A stretch of 40,142 nucleotides of DNA from Microbacterium sp. (GTDB lineage: Bacteria; Actinomycetota; Actinomycetes; Actinomycetales; Microbacteriaceae), in NCBI RefSeq assembly GCF_003248605.1, contig NZ_QFPF01000010.1:1-40142 (forward strand). Reading direction: 5' to 3'. Position 1 is the first letter of the stretch. Each line of letters opens with the position of its first letter. This document shows, one piece after another, positions 1 to 7,741 of the stretch. The translations under genes were made by a program, and so were the position numbers. The notes below the pieces were generated by a model. It was not told the origin of the DNA. It ran no database searches and was given only the letters and a program-made list of their open reading frames with translations.

Positions 1-570
1 CGGTCCCGGAGCGATGCAGTTCGCAGTGATGCCGGATGCGCCGAGCTCGAGCGCGATCGACTTGGTGAAAGCGATAATTCCGGCCTTCGAGGCGGCGTAG
101 TGACTGTGCTCGAGCCCGCCCTTCTGGGCGATCTGCGACGCCATGTTGATGATGCGGCCGTAGCCCGCCTTGATCATGTGCGGAACGGCGAAGTGACACG
201 TGAGGTACACGCTTCGCAGGTTGACGGCGAGCACCCTATCCCACACCTCGGGAGTGATGTCCTGCACGAGGTGCTGGTCGGTGATGTAGGCATTGTTGAG
301 CAGCACCTCGATCGATCCGAACGTCTCCACAGAACGAGCGATGAACTCCCGTGCGACCTTTTCGGTCGAGATGTCGCCCTGTGTGAAAATCACGCTGACG
401 CCGTGGGCTTCGATCTCGTCGCGGAGGGCGCGCATCCCGTCGTTCATCGGCACGTAATGATTGAGCGAGAGATTCGCGCCCTCGGCAGCGAAGGCCATGG
501 CCAGTGCGCGGCCGAGTCCGAGCTCGGGTCCGACGCCGGTAATGAGCACTGTGCTACCCATCAATCTCAT
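1..570 (-). CDS. Short-chain dehydrogenase/reductase, C-terminus cut by window edge
   Basis: NAD(P)-dependent oxidoreductase of the classical SDR type; the substrate cannot be read from sequence. The visible 190 residues give an N-terminal Rossmann strand VLITGVGPELGLG (8-20), NNAY at 92-95 in place of the usual NNAG, a catalytic Ser in NMASQ (145), and Y158-x-x-x-K162 in HYAASKAG. The reading frame runs off the left edge shortly before the usual cofactor/substrate C-terminal part, so about 60 residues are missing. The start ATG at 570 is chosen over the in-frame ATG at 561 because GGAG lies 7 bases before it. A perfect 10-bp inverted repeat sits just upstream, suggesting its own regulator. 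NNAY and the degenerate glycine motif are mild deviations; activity is still likely because Ser-Tyr-Lys are intact. Confidence 0.9.
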   Translation of the reverse strand, partial: MRLMGSTVLITGVGPELGLGRALAMAFAAEGANLSLNHYVPMNDGMRALRDEIEAHGVSVIFTQGDISTEKVAREFIARSVETFGSIEVLLNNAYITDQHLVQDITPEVWDRVLAVNLRSVYLTCHFAVPHMIKAGYGRIINMASQIAQKGGLEHSHYAASKAGIIAFTKSIALELGASGITANCIAPGP

Positions 571-583
571 GAATATGCTCCAA

Positions 584-610
584 GGGAATCGATTTCGTAT
601 ATCGATTCCC
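584..610. promoter_or_regulatory. Putative operator: perfect 10-bp inverted repeat upstream of the SDR gene
   Basis: GGGAATCGAT (584-593) and ATCGATTCCC (601-610) are exact inverted repeats around a 7-base spacer. The site lies 14 bases upstream of the SDR start codon, next to its ribosome binding site, the usual place for a repressor operator. No cognate regulator gene is visible in the window; it could lie beyond the left edge. A role as part of a small RNA hairpin is also possible. Confidence 0.55.
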
Positions 611-658
611 CAAAGGTAGAGACCAACTCTCTCAAAACTCAAGCTGACGGAGGATCGG

Positions 659-859
659 TTACATGATGGAAACAAGTGCCGGATGCGCCGATGAAGCAGC
701 ATCACAAGAATGAGCTCGTCGAGGCGCACCTTCACGGTCGATACCCGCGACGGCCAGCCGCGACTTGCCGAGCGAGGCCGGCTTGACGGGCACGATGACC
801 GTCAAGCCGCGTCGGCGTGCGTCATGTGCCCGTCCGGGCGCGCAGTTCACGTTGCGCAA
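659..859 (-). pseudogene. cofC: Remnant of cofC/fbiD (2-phospho-L-lactate / phosphoenolpyruvate guanylyltransferase), N-terminal part only
   Basis: The frame encodes LTVIVPVKPASLGKSRLAV followed by AGIDRE, which matches the N-terminal nucleotide-binding segment of CofC-type guanylyltransferases of F420 biosynthesis (V/I-V-P-V-K-x3-x-x-K-S/T-R-L, then D-R before an alanine-rich helix). The family is about 200 residues; here the frame ends after 66 codons at a TAA, and the sequence after the DRE motif is only loosely CofC-like. Start codon context is poor. No other F420 gene is present. I read it as a truncated remnant; the alternative is a chance resemblance of a short frame, but the VPVK...GKSRL block is specific. 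It overlaps the 5' end of the membrane-protein frame on the other strand. Confidence 0.5.
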
Positions 860-1190
860 CGTCGGGACCGTGCTTCTCGCCGCGTTCGGCGCGCTTCAGG
901 TGGTGGAGTTCCTCTCGAGCCCGCTCGGGGTAGCACTGGTCGACATCGGCTCCATGGGCTGGGTTGTCGCGCTCGCTGCGGCCTTCGCTCTGGGATTCGG
1001 GGTTCTCATTTGGCCCCAGTTCATGATCGCCGTCGCGTCCATTGCCGTCGTTGCGGGGAGCCTCTTCGGAACGACCGCGGGCAACGCGACCTGCAGGAGC
1101 GGTGCGGACGTCTCGGCTTTGGGGCCGACGGCGGGCTTCGTCATCCTCTTCCTCCTCGCGCGGGTAGGGATGAAGCGACCTAGGGCCTGA
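765..1190 (+). CDS. Small integral membrane protein of unknown function
   Basis: A 141-residue frame with a basic N-terminus and about four hydrophobic segments (roughly residues 33-52, 65-83, 84-104 and 121-133), ending in a basic tail RVGMKRPRA. Third-position G+C in the hydrophobic part is high, as in its neighbours, so translation is plausible. I do not recognise the family. The start is uncertain: the first 30 residues overlap the cofC remnant on the other strand and look non-conserved, so true translation may begin near residue 30, or the gene may have lost its original 5' end in the same rearrangement that truncated cofC. No ribosome binding site is convincing at 765. Confidence 0.45.
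   Translation: MPSEAGLTGTMTVKPRRRASCARPGAQFTLRNVGTVLLAAFGALQVVEFLSSPLGVALVDIGSMGWVVALAAAFALGFGVLIWPQFMIAVASIAVVAGSLFGTTAGNATCRSGADVSALGPTAGFVILFLLARVGMKRPRA
779..809. repeat. 11-bp perfect inverted repeat inside the cofC remnant
   Basis: CGGCTTGACGG (779-789) and CCGTCAAGCCG (799-809) pair perfectly around a 9-base spacer. It lies where the cofC remnant and the membrane-protein frame overlap. It could form a hairpin on either strand; there is no U-tract. It may be fortuitous, since the remnant encodes the related peptides LTV and VKP there. Confidence 0.45.
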
Positions 1191-1454
1191 TCGGTGCGCG
1201 AAGGCCATCGTTGGTTCGATCGAGGACACGAGGAGCCGATGCTCCGCTGGCCAACTGGGCAAGAGCGTATATGGTCATCAACCAGGTCTTTCGACCTCGG
1301 AATATCGCAGGTGAGTTGAGAAAGACATCCGCGCTGATCACCCCGGCGCCGCTGAAACACGGGTCTCAACTGCACGAGAAATGCGAGGCGTAGTCACACC
1401 TGAAATGAGAACTAACAGAGAGCACCAACCCCGCCGCCGGCATGCGGGCAGAAG
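1191..1454. other. Intergenic stretch without a recognisable gene
   Basis: This interval is less GC-rich than the rest of the window. Short open frames exist on both strands but none shows a known motif, ribosome binding site or typical codon use. Together with the cofC remnant it looks like decaying accessory DNA. A leaderless-type promoter for the next gene begins at its right end. Confidence 0.5.
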
Positions 1455-1467
1455 TATCCTTCTTGCC

Positions 1468-2034
1468 ATGCTGGGCCCACATGATCCGCTGCCGTTCCGT
1501 CCGAGGCGCGTTCTCATCGCCGGCGTGTCCGGGACCGGGAAGACAACGCTCGCGGCCCGGGTCGCCGACGTCCTGGACGCTCCGCATACGGAGATCGACG
1601 GGCTCTACCACGGGCCCGATTGGACGCCGCGCGAGGAGTTCCTGCGAGACGTCGACGCGCTCGTGCGTGCCGACAGATGGACGACCGAGTGGCAGTACTC
1701 CAGCGCGCGGGCGACGCTTGCGGAGAACGCGGACCTGCTGGTCTGGCTCGACCTCCCCTTCTTCACGGTGACCTTGCCACGGGTGGTGCGTCGAACGGTG
1801 CGACGACGCATTCGGCGAGAAGTCCTCTGGAACGGCAATGTCGAGCCTCCGCTGCGGACGTTCCTCACAGAGCGCGAGCACATCGTGCGCTGGGCGTTCA
1901 TCACGCGACACGCGTATCGCGCGCGGATTCCTCGGCTGCGCGACGATCACCCCCACCTGACGGTCGTCCGTCTGACGTCTGCGCGAGACATAGACACGTG
2001 GATGTCGGGGCCGCTCGCCCGGGCCGCCGGCTGA
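1468..2034 (+). CDS. P-loop nucleoside/nucleotide kinase-like ATPase (topology-modulation-protein type)
   Basis: A 188-residue AAA/adenylate-kinase-like protein. Residues 15-27 give VLIAGVSGTGKTT, a Walker A loop, followed by HTEIDGLYHGPDW at about 47-59, the substrate-side acidic motif typical of FlaR/topology-modulation proteins. The middle carries LVWLDLPF (Walker B-like) and an Arg-rich lid segment RVVRRTVRRRIRRE. This group resembles small-molecule kinases, but the substrate is unknown. ATG 1468 is chosen over upstream in-frame starts because a TATCCT -10 box at 1455-1460 ends 7 bases before it, the leaderless pattern seen through this window, and because the family begins shortly before the Walker A strand. 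A hairpin follows the stop. Confidence 0.8.
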   Translation: MLGPHDPLPFRPRRVLIAGVSGTGKTTLAARVADVLDAPHTEIDGLYHGPDWTPREEFLRDVDALVRADRWTTEWQYSSARATLAENADLLVWLDLPFFTVTLPRVVRRTVRRRIRREVLWNGNVEPPLRTFLTEREHIVRWAFITRHAYRARIPRLRDDHPHLTVVRLTSARDIDTWMSGPLARAAG

Positions 2035-2038
2035 CCCC

Positions 2039-2065
2039 CGGCGGACATCTCGACGACGTCCGCCG
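2039..2065 (+). terminator. Hairpin after the P-loop kinase gene
   Basis: CGGCGGAC (2039-2046) pairs with GTCCGCCG (2058-2065) around an 11-base loop, four bases after the stop codon. There is no U-run, common for high-GC actinobacterial terminators. Confidence 0.45.
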
Positions 2066-2168
2066 CGAGAGCGTTCGGAATGATGCCGTCGCCGCGTCGG
2101 TTGGCATAGCGGGGGACTCGGCCTGTGGCGGGCCGTGCGTTTCGCTCCCCGCTTCGGAAAGGACAGCA

Positions 2169-3122
2169 ATGACCCTGATCGGCACATCAGACCTCGAGGT
2201 CTTCCCCCTGGCGCTGGGAGGCAACACCTTCGGCTGGACCTCCGACGAGCGCGAGTCCCACGCCGTGCTCGACGCCTTCGTCGAGGGCGGCGGGAACTTC
2301 ATCGACACAGCGGACATGTACTCCGCATGGGTACCCGGCAACTCGGGCGGTGAGTCGGAGACGATCATCGGGTCGTGGATCGCCCGCCGCGGCGCCCACG
2401 ATGACCTCGTCATCGGCACCAAGGTGAGCGCCCATCCCCAGTTCATGGGACTCTCGGCCGCCAATGTCGTGGCCGCCGCCGACGCATCACTCGCTCGGCT
2501 GGGCGTCGACGCGATCGATCTGTACTGGGCTCACTACGACGACGAGAGCACGTCCCTCGAAGAGACGGTCGCGGCGTTCGAGGGCCTGCGCACGGCGGGC
2601 AAGATCCGACACATCGCACTGTCGAACTACTCGGCCACCCGCGTCGCCGAATGGATCGGGATCGCGCAGGCGCACGGCTTCGCTCTGCCGGTAGCCCTCC
2701 AGCCGCACTACAACCTCGTCGCCCGCGAGCCCTACGAGAGCGAGTTCGCGGCTCTCGTCGAGGCGAACGGCCTGGGCGTCGTACCGTACTTCTCCCTCGC
2801 CGCCGGGTTCCTCACCGGCAAGTACCGCACCCGCGAGGACATCGCAGGCAAGGCTCGCGAGGGCCAGGTCGGCGGCTACTTCACGGACGAGGGACTCGCG
2901 GTCGTCAGCACCCTCGACGACATCTCGACCGCCCGCGGCGTTGAACTCGCGACCACCGCCCTCGCCTGGCTGCAGGCGCAGCCGAACGTCGTCGCGCCGA
3001 TCGCGAGCGCACGCACCGTCGAGCAGCTGCCGGCACTGCTGGCCGCTGCGTCGCTGTCGCTGACGCCGGACGAGCTCGCACAGCTCGACGCCGTGTCGGC
3101 CCGCGTACCCGCCGCAGTCTGA
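2169..3122 (+). CDS. Aldo/keto reductase
   Basis: A 317-residue NADPH-dependent aldo/keto reductase. The N-terminus has the LGTSDLEVFPLALGGNTFGW-like beta-hairpin and first strand; the catalytic tetrad is visible as D47 and Y51 in FIDTADMYS, the Lys in VIGTKVS and the His in DLYWAHYDD. Later GKIRHIALSNYS and the C-terminal PIASARTVEQL give the NADPH-binding loop. Length fits the AKR11/12-like oxidoreductases of actinobacteria. ATG 2169 follows an AAAGGA ribosome binding site. The substrate is unknown. It stands alone, closed by a strong hairpin before the convergent ribokinase gene. Confidence 0.93.
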   Translation: MTLIGTSDLEVFPLALGGNTFGWTSDERESHAVLDAFVEGGGNFIDTADMYSAWVPGNSGGESETIIGSWIARRGAHDDLVIGTKVSAHPQFMGLSAANVVAAADASLARLGVDAIDLYWAHYDDESTSLEETVAAFEGLRTAGKIRHIALSNYSATRVAEWIGIAQAHGFALPVALQPHYNLVAREPYESEFAALVEANGLGVVPYFSLAAGFLTGKYRTREDIAGKAREGQVGGYFTDEGLAVVSTLDDISTARGVELATTALAWLQAQPNVVAPIASARTVEQLPALLAAASLSLTPDELAQLDAVSARVPAAV

Positions 3123-3127
3123 GTCGC

Positions 3128-3159
3128 GCCGGCGCCTGGGCCATCGCTCAGGCGCCGGC
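3128..3159. terminator. Bidirectional terminator between aldo/keto reductase and ribokinase
   Basis: GCCGGCGCCTG (3128-3138) pairs perfectly with CAGGCGCCGGC (3149-3159) over a 10-base loop. It lies between two converging genes, so it may serve both. Confidence 0.7.
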
Positions 3160-3198
3160 ATCGATGAGAGCTCGAGCACCCGAAGATCTCTCAACGCG

Positions 3199-4041
3199 TC
3201 AGGGGGCGTAGCTCTGCAGCGCGCGCAGCGGCGGCTGCGCGCCGAGATGCGTGACAGCGTCGGCGCCCACCGCGCAGGCGGCCCGCAGCGCGTCCTCCGC
3301 GCCCCAACCCGCGCAGAGCGCGAGGGTCAGCGCCGCGCAGAACGCATCACCCGCACCGACCGCGCTGATCGCGTGCACCCGCGGGGCGGGCACCCGCAGA
3401 ACCTCGACCCCGTGCTCGCGCAGCGCGGCTCCTGCCGAACCATAGGTGACGGCGACCCGCCGCGCCTGCGCGAGTTCGGGCAGCAGCTCGTACTCCGTCT
3501 CGTTCACGATGAACAGGTCGACCCGCTCGACGAGCGCAGCCGGAAGCCGCGCCGCCGGGGCCGCGTTGACGGCGAGGAATCCCGGCACGGCCGACGCGAG
3601 CCGGGCCACGACATCCATCGGGATCTCGAGCTGCGCGAGCACCGCCTCGTCGTCGGCGAAGGCGACGCCATCGAGCGCCACATCGGCGTTGGCGCCCTGA
3701 CACACCGCGATCTGATTCTCGCCGCCGGGGTCGACGGTGATCAGGGCGGTGCCGGTCGCCGCATCGCCGAGCCAGACATCACCCGCACCGACGCCCGCGT
3801 CGCGCAGGTTCTGCAGCATCCACTGCCCGTCTCCGTCGTCGCCGACCGCGCCGATCATGCGCACCGGCGCACCCAGCCGCGCGGCGGCGATCGCCTGGTT
3901 CGCGCCCTTGCCGCCCGGTTGACGCGTGAGGGTTCCGCCGAGCACCGTCTCGCCCGCCGCGGGCAGGCGCGGCACCGCGGCGGTGAGGTCGACATTGATG
4001 CTGCCGACGACGGCGAGGGGAGGCAGGGCGGGGGAAGGCAT
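3199..4041 (-). CDS. rbsK: Ribokinase (PfkB family)
   Basis: Phosphorylates D-ribose to ribose 5-phosphate in the cytosol. The 280-residue product has the PfkB signatures in order: VVGSINVDL at the N-terminus, GGKGANQA (substrate-binding glycine motif), GDDGDGQ, and SAVGAGDAFCAAL near the C-terminus, where the Asp is the catalytic base and GAG forms the anion hole. Length is slightly under the usual 300. ATG 4041 is preferred over GTG 4047 because GGTGGA lies 8 bases before the ATG but only 2 before the GTG. It is divergent from a nucleoside hydrolase across a 125-bp promoter region; the pair makes biochemical sense, hydrolase releasing ribose and kinase capturing it. Confidence 0.93.
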   Translation of the reverse strand: MPSPALPPLAVVGSINVDLTAAVPRLPAAGETVLGGTLTRQPGGKGANQAIAAARLGAPVRMIGAVGDDGDGQWMLQNLRDAGVGAGDVWLGDAATGTALITVDPGGENQIAVCQGANADVALDGVAFADDEAVLAQLEIPMDVVARLASAVPGFLAVNAAPAARLPAALVERVDLFIVNETEYELLPELAQARRVAVTYGSAGAALREHGVEVLRVPAPRVHAISAVGAGDAFCAALTLALCAGWGAEDALRAACAVGADAVTHLGAQPPLRALQSYAP

Positions 4042-4068
4042 GAGCACATTCCACCACGCCTCCCCGCT

Positions 4069-4098
4069 TTGCCCCGGCCGCGCACCGCGGGGTATAAC
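4069..4098 (+). promoter_or_regulatory. Sigma-70-type promoter for the nucleoside hydrolase gene
   Basis: TTGCCC (4069-4074), an 18-base spacer and TATAAC (4093-4098) give a good vegetative promoter. It leaves a leader of about 60 bases ending in an AAGGA ribosome binding site before ATG 4167. Confidence 0.6.
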
Positions 4099-4166
4099 CC
4101 ATAGAGCACCCGGTACGCCCGGGCGCCCGACAGCGTGGTCGCCGCTCCCCCACCCGAAGGATCCGC

Positions 4167-5129
4167 ATGACGACGCCCGCCCCCATTCCCGTCTTCCTCG
4201 ACTGCGACACCGGCGTCGACGACTCCGTCGCCATCGCCTACCTGCTGGCCTCCCGCGCCGTCGACCTCGTCGGCATCGGCACGGTCAGCGGCAACATCGA
4301 CTCGGCCACGGCCGCGCGCAACACTCTCGACCTGCTCGCGCTGTACGGCCGCGACGACATCCCCGTCGCGATCGGCGCTCACGACCACCTCAGCCACCCC
4401 TACGGCGGCGGCGCCCCGTGGGTGCACGGCGACAACGGTATCGGCGGGGTCGATCTGCCCCGCAGCGCCCGCGAGCCCGTCGCCGCGTCGGCCCACGAGC
4501 TGCTGATCGAACTGTCACACACGCACGCCGGCCGCCTGCATCTGCTGACCATCGGCCCGGTCACCAACATCGCCCACGCCCTCGAGGCCGATCCGACGCT
4601 GCCGACCCGCATCGCCGGCGTCACGACCATGGGTGGGGCGGCTCTTGCCGCCGGCAACATCAGCCCCGTCGCCGAGGCCAACATCCACAACGACCCCGAG
4701 GCCGCCGCGGCGCTGCTCGGAGCGGACTGGGACATCACCCTCGTTCCGCTCGACATCACCGTCGAGCACTCCCTCGACGAGGACGACCGCGCCGCGCTGC
4801 TCGCCGCCGACACGCCGGGCCCACGCGCCGTCGGCGCGATCCTCGACCACTACTTCGATTTCTACATGCCGCTGTACGGCCGCCGCGGCTGCGCCCTGCA
4901 CGACCCGCTCGCCGCAGCGATCGCCGCGGGCGGAATCACCCTCACCCGCGCCCCGCGGGTTCCCGTCATGGTCGACACGAGCCAGGGCCCCGGGCGCGGC
5001 CAGACCATCGCCGATCTCCGGGGGCAGCGCCTCGGCGACCGCCACCACGAGGGCGCGCGCACCCGCGTGGTGCTCGAGGCCGAGGGCGAGCTCGCGCCGC
5101 ACCTGATCGAGACGATCCTGCGCGGCTGA
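4167..5129 (+). CDS. Inosine/uridine-preferring nucleoside hydrolase
   Basis: Hydrolyses ribonucleosides to base and ribose. The 320-residue protein starts with the calcium-binding motif D12-x-D14-T-G-V-D18-D19, which coordinates Ca2+ and the ribose hydroxyls. LLTIGPVTNIA (central strand), TTMGGAAL and EANIHNDPEAA follow in the order seen in the family, and the late catalytic region has ALHDPLAAA with the conserved HDP. Length is typical. AAGGA precedes the start with good spacing. It is divergent from ribokinase, suggesting a nucleoside salvage pair; no nucleoside transporter is nearby. Base preference (purine or pyrimidine) cannot be told. Confidence 0.93.
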   Translation: MTTPAPIPVFLDCDTGVDDSVAIAYLLASRAVDLVGIGTVSGNIDSATAARNTLDLLALYGRDDIPVAIGAHDHLSHPYGGGAPWVHGDNGIGGVDLPRSAREPVAASAHELLIELSHTHAGRLHLLTIGPVTNIAHALEADPTLPTRIAGVTTMGGAALAAGNISPVAEANIHNDPEAAAALLGADWDITLVPLDITVEHSLDEDDRAALLAADTPGPRAVGAILDHYFDFYMPLYGRRGCALHDPLAAAIAAGGITLTRAPRVPVMVDTSQGPGRGQTIADLRGQRLGDRHHEGARTRVVLEAEGELAPHLIETILRG

Positions 5130-5153
5130 GGCGCGGCATCCCGTCCGTGCGGA

Positions 5154-6047
5154 TCAGCCGACCGGCTGAGCGGCGGTTCGGGCGGCCCGTGCCGACGCGC
5201 GGACGGCGCCGATGCTCGCCAGCACCACAAGACCGATGCCCGCGAGCTCGAGCGGCGTGAGCACCTGCCCGAGCAGCACCCAGCCCGCGAGGGTCGCGGT
5301 CGCGGGCGCAAGGCTCATCAGCACGGCGAAGGCGGATGCCGGAAGCCGGCGCAGAGCCGTCAGCTCGAGCGCGTACGGCACGGCCGACGACAGCACCGCG
5401 ACCGCGGCGCCCAGGGCGAGCAGCGTCGGCTGCAGCAGCGCGGGACCGGCATCGAGGACGCCGAACGGCAGCGAGAGGAGGGCTCCGATCGCCATCGCGA
5501 TCGCGAGTCCGTCGAGCTGCGAGAACGCGCGCCCGACCCGCGCCGACGCGAGGATGTACCCCGCCCAGCTCGCCGCGGCGCCCAGCGCGTAGAGCACCCC
5601 GATCAGATCGAGATCGTCCCATCCGCCGCCCGCGAGGAGGGCGACACCTGCCAATGCGAGCAGCGCCCACAGCCAGGCCGACGCTCGGCGGGCGACGATG
5701 ACCGAGAGAGCGAGGGGGCCCAGCACCTCGATCGTGACGGTCACCCCCAGCGGCAGCCGCTCGAGCGCGAGGTAGAAGAGGCCGTTCATGACGGCCAGCA
5801 CCACCCCGAACTCGATCACCGCGCGCCAGCCGGCGCGCCCGTGACCGCGCAGCGTGGGTCGGGCGATCGCGAGCAGGAGCATCGCCGAGAAGACCAGGCG
5901 CAGCATGACCATGCCGAGCGGCCCCACCTGCGGGAACAGCAGCACCGCGAGAGACGCCCCGACCTCCTGGCACGCGAGTCCGAGCACGACGAGGGTGACC
6001 GCCCCGGGCGCACCGCGTGCGGCCTGGCCGAAGCGGGGCGGACTCAC
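5154..6047 (-). CDS. RhtA-like EamA family exporter (threonine/homoserine type)
   Basis: A 297-residue drug/metabolite transporter superfamily permease with about ten membrane helices in two EamA repeats. It resembles RhtA in several blocks: GASLAVLLFPQVGPLG with LRL near the start, VMNGLFYLALERLPLGVTV, the following EVLGPLALS, then VLSSAVPYALELTALRRLP and LTPLELAGIGLVVLASIG. RhtA exports threonine and homoserine; related proteins export other amino acids or metabolites, so the substrate is inferred only. GTG 6047 overlaps the TGA of the upstream lipoprotein gene by four bases (GTGA), indicating translational coupling. The gene converges on the nucleoside hydrolase. Confidence 0.87.
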   Translation of the reverse strand: MSPPRFGQAARGAPGAVTLVVLGLACQEVGASLAVLLFPQVGPLGMVMLRLVFSAMLLLAIARPTLRGHGRAGWRAVIEFGVVLAVMNGLFYLALERLPLGVTVTIEVLGPLALSVIVARRASAWLWALLALAGVALLAGGGWDDLDLIGVLYALGAAASWAGYILASARVGRAFSQLDGLAIAMAIGALLSLPFGVLDAGPALLQPTLLALGAAVAVLSSAVPYALELTALRRLPASAFAVLMSLAPATATLAGWVLLGQVLTPLELAGIGLVVLASIGAVRASARAARTAAQPVG

Positions 6048-7300
6048 CGGCAGATGTTGGTCTGCGAGACCGACTCGCGGTACTGCTCGGCGGTCCACGG
6101 CAGACCGAACTCGGGGGCCGTGAAGCCGGAGGTTGCGGGAGCCCTCGACGCGATCGCGGCAAGCTCCCACGAGAGGTCGCGGACGACGTCGGCCGAAGCC
6201 GTCGAGTTGTTCAGCACGACCACGACAGTCGTGCCGGTGGCGGGATCGGCGAACGCCGCAGTCATGTAGCCCGGCACCGAACCGTACTGACCGATGAGCG
6301 ACCCGGCCTGCAGCGCGCCCCCCGTGGTGGTGTACCAGGCGGGCGCACCGGCGAAGACGGGAAGAGGGTCGGACCACCGGTCGACGTCCGTCGCCGTAGC
6401 GCCGACAGCGACGGCCTGCACGTACCGACCGAGATCCTCGACCGTGGAGACGACGCCCGAATCGGCGTAGCCGAGGGATGCGGAGATCACCGTCATGTCG
6501 CGCGGCTCTGCACAGTTCAGGGAGCCGTCGGGGTTGTTGACGATGCGGTAACCGGGGAGTGGGTTCGCTCCCGGGGCTGCCGCGCGGTCGCGTGGAAGCT
6601 GGGTGTCTTCGAGCTCGAGAGGCTCGAAGATGTAGCGCTCGAGAAGCGTTGCCATGCGCGTCGCCGTCGCGCGCTCGAGGGCCATCCCGAGCAACGCATA
6701 GCCGGCGTCCGAGTTGCGGTACTCCGTTCCCACCGCCGATCGGGGCTGGCCGAGGCCGAAGGAGGCGATTTCGAGCGGATCCCACACACGCTCCGGATTG
6801 GTGATCCAGGAGCCGCCGATGACGGCTTCGTAGTTGCCGATCCCGGCCGTGCCGTCGCAGAGATCCTGCAGCGTGACGTCGGTGAGGTTCGGGTAACCCG
6901 CAACCCAGTCCACGACCGGGTCATCGAGCGCGACAGTTCCCTCAGCGGCCACGGCGTAGAGCACGTCGCACGTCATCATGCGCGTGACATCGGCCACGCG
7001 GAACGACATGTCCGCGTCGACGGGCGTGCCGGCAGCATCCGCCCCGATGCCCGCGACCCAGCTGCCGCTCCATGGCGCCCAAACCCCGACGATCGCGCCC
7101 GTCGATGCCGTGGCAGCCATGGCGTTCTGCACCGCGGCGTCGAGCTGTGCGCGCGTCTCCTCGGGCAGTTCGACGGCGGCCTGCTCGGGCGCATCGACCT
7201 CGATCCGCGTGTCGGGTGCGCAGGCCACGAGCAGCGCTGCGGCGGCCAGCACGGCCCCCGCAGCGGTCAGCGCACGGCGACGTGTGCTTCGTGCCGCCAT
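6044..7300 (-). CDS. Lipoprotein of the beta-lactamase/serine hydrolase fold lacking SxxK
   Basis: A 418-residue exported lipoprotein: basic start RSTRRR, hydrophobic segment and lipobox LVAC with the lipidated Cys at 27. The rest has the class C beta-lactamase/D-alanyl-D-alanine peptidase-like fold. In active members the first motif reads like FRIASVTK (S-x-x-K); here it is FRVADVTR, so Ser is Asp104 and Lys is Arg107. The second motif survives as Y194-R-N196 in EYRNSDAGYALLG, and GSVPGY replaces the third K/H-T/S-G motif. It is therefore probably a non-catalytic binding protein. ATG 7300 is preferred to GTG 7306 because a G-rich run lies just before it. It is coupled to the RhtA-like exporter downstream. 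Confidence 0.85.
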   Translation of the reverse strand: MAARSTRRRALTAAGAVLAAAALLVACAPDTRIEVDAPEQAAVELPEETRAQLDAAVQNAMAATASTGAIVGVWAPWSGSWVAGIGADAAGTPVDADMSFRVADVTRMMTCDVLYAVAAEGTVALDDPVVDWVAGYPNLTDVTLQDLCDGTAGIGNYEAVIGGSWITNPERVWDPLEIASFGLGQPRSAVGTEYRNSDAGYALLGMALERATATRMATLLERYIFEPLELEDTQLPRDRAAAPGANPLPGYRIVNNPDGSLNCAEPRDMTVISASLGYADSGVVSTVEDLGRYVQAVAVGATATDVDRWSDPLPVFAGAPAWYTTTGGALQAGSLIGQYGSVPGYMTAAFADPATGTTVVVVLNNSTASADVVRDLSWELAAIASRAPATSGFTAPEFGLPWTAEQYRESVSQTNICR

Positions 7301-7370
7301 ACTCACCCCCCGGTGCCGTCACCCGAGTTTAGTCAGGCGATTGTCACGGATCGATCACGCACGCCGCGCC

Positions 7371-7382
7371 TAGGCTGTGGGA
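7371..7382 (+). promoter_or_regulatory. -10 box of a leaderless promoter before the DUF2470 gene
   Basis: TAGGCT at 7371-7376 is followed by six bases and then ATG 7383, so transcription would begin at or within a base or two of the start codon. Confidence 0.6.
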
Positions 7383-7688
7383 ATGCCGCATGCTTTCGAC
7401 GACTCCGTGGTGGCGGCCGTGCTGAGCCACATGAACAGCGACCACATCGATGACAACCTGCTCATCGTGCGCGCCTTCGGCCGTCCCGACGCGGTCGGAG
7501 CGGTGATGACGGGCTTCGACGGCGACGGCGGCGAGTGGGATGTCACGGGCCCGGACGGCGCGGTCCACGCCCACCGCGTTCCCTGGCCGCACGGGCCCAT
7601 CAGCGAGAGGGGAGAGGTGCGCCGCGAGGTTGTCACGCTCTACGACGCCGCCTGCACGACCCTGGGCTTGACACCCCGCCCGCACTAA
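7383..7688 (+). CDS. DUF2470 domain protein, likely heme-related
   Basis: A 101-residue protein made of a single DUF2470 domain, recognised by VLSHMNSDHIDDNLLIV near the start (H-M-N-x-D-H is the signature) and the acidic DGDGGEWDV strand. DUF2470 domains are found fused to HugZ-type heme-utilisation proteins and alone in actinobacteria. Here it lies 53 bases before a heme oxygenase on the same strand, which supports a heme or iron role. A DtxR/IdeR-like box separates it from that gene, so the two may be separately regulated. Start ATG 7383 fits the leaderless promoter at 7371; the GTG two codons upstream would be part of the spacer. Confidence 0.82.
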   Translation: MPHAFDDSVVAAVLSHMNSDHIDDNLLIVRAFGRPDAVGAVMTGFDGDGGEWDVTGPDGAVHAHRVPWPHGPISERGEVRREVVTLYDAACTTLGLTPRPH

Positions 7689-7706
7689 TCCTCTGGGAAT
7701 TGGGGG

Positions 7707-7741
7707 TTAGGTCATCCTAAGTCCGCCGCTACACTGTCCCC
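7707..7741 (+). promoter_or_regulatory. Promoter with DtxR/IdeR-type iron box upstream of heme oxygenase
   Basis: TTAGGTCATCCTAAG (7707-7721) matches the palindromic DtxR/IdeR consensus half-sites TTAGGTnAnnCTAA. It covers the -35 hexamer TTAGGT (7707-7712) and part of the 17-base spacer to the -10 box TACACT (7730-7735), which ends six bases before ATG 7742. An iron-loaded repressor here would block transcription, giving expression under iron limitation. The regulator gene is not in the window. Confidence 0.78.

Noticed and set aside
1211..1393. Short plus-strand frame of 60 codons
   Set aside because: No motif, ribosome binding site or typical codon use; it lies in a lower-GC stretch.
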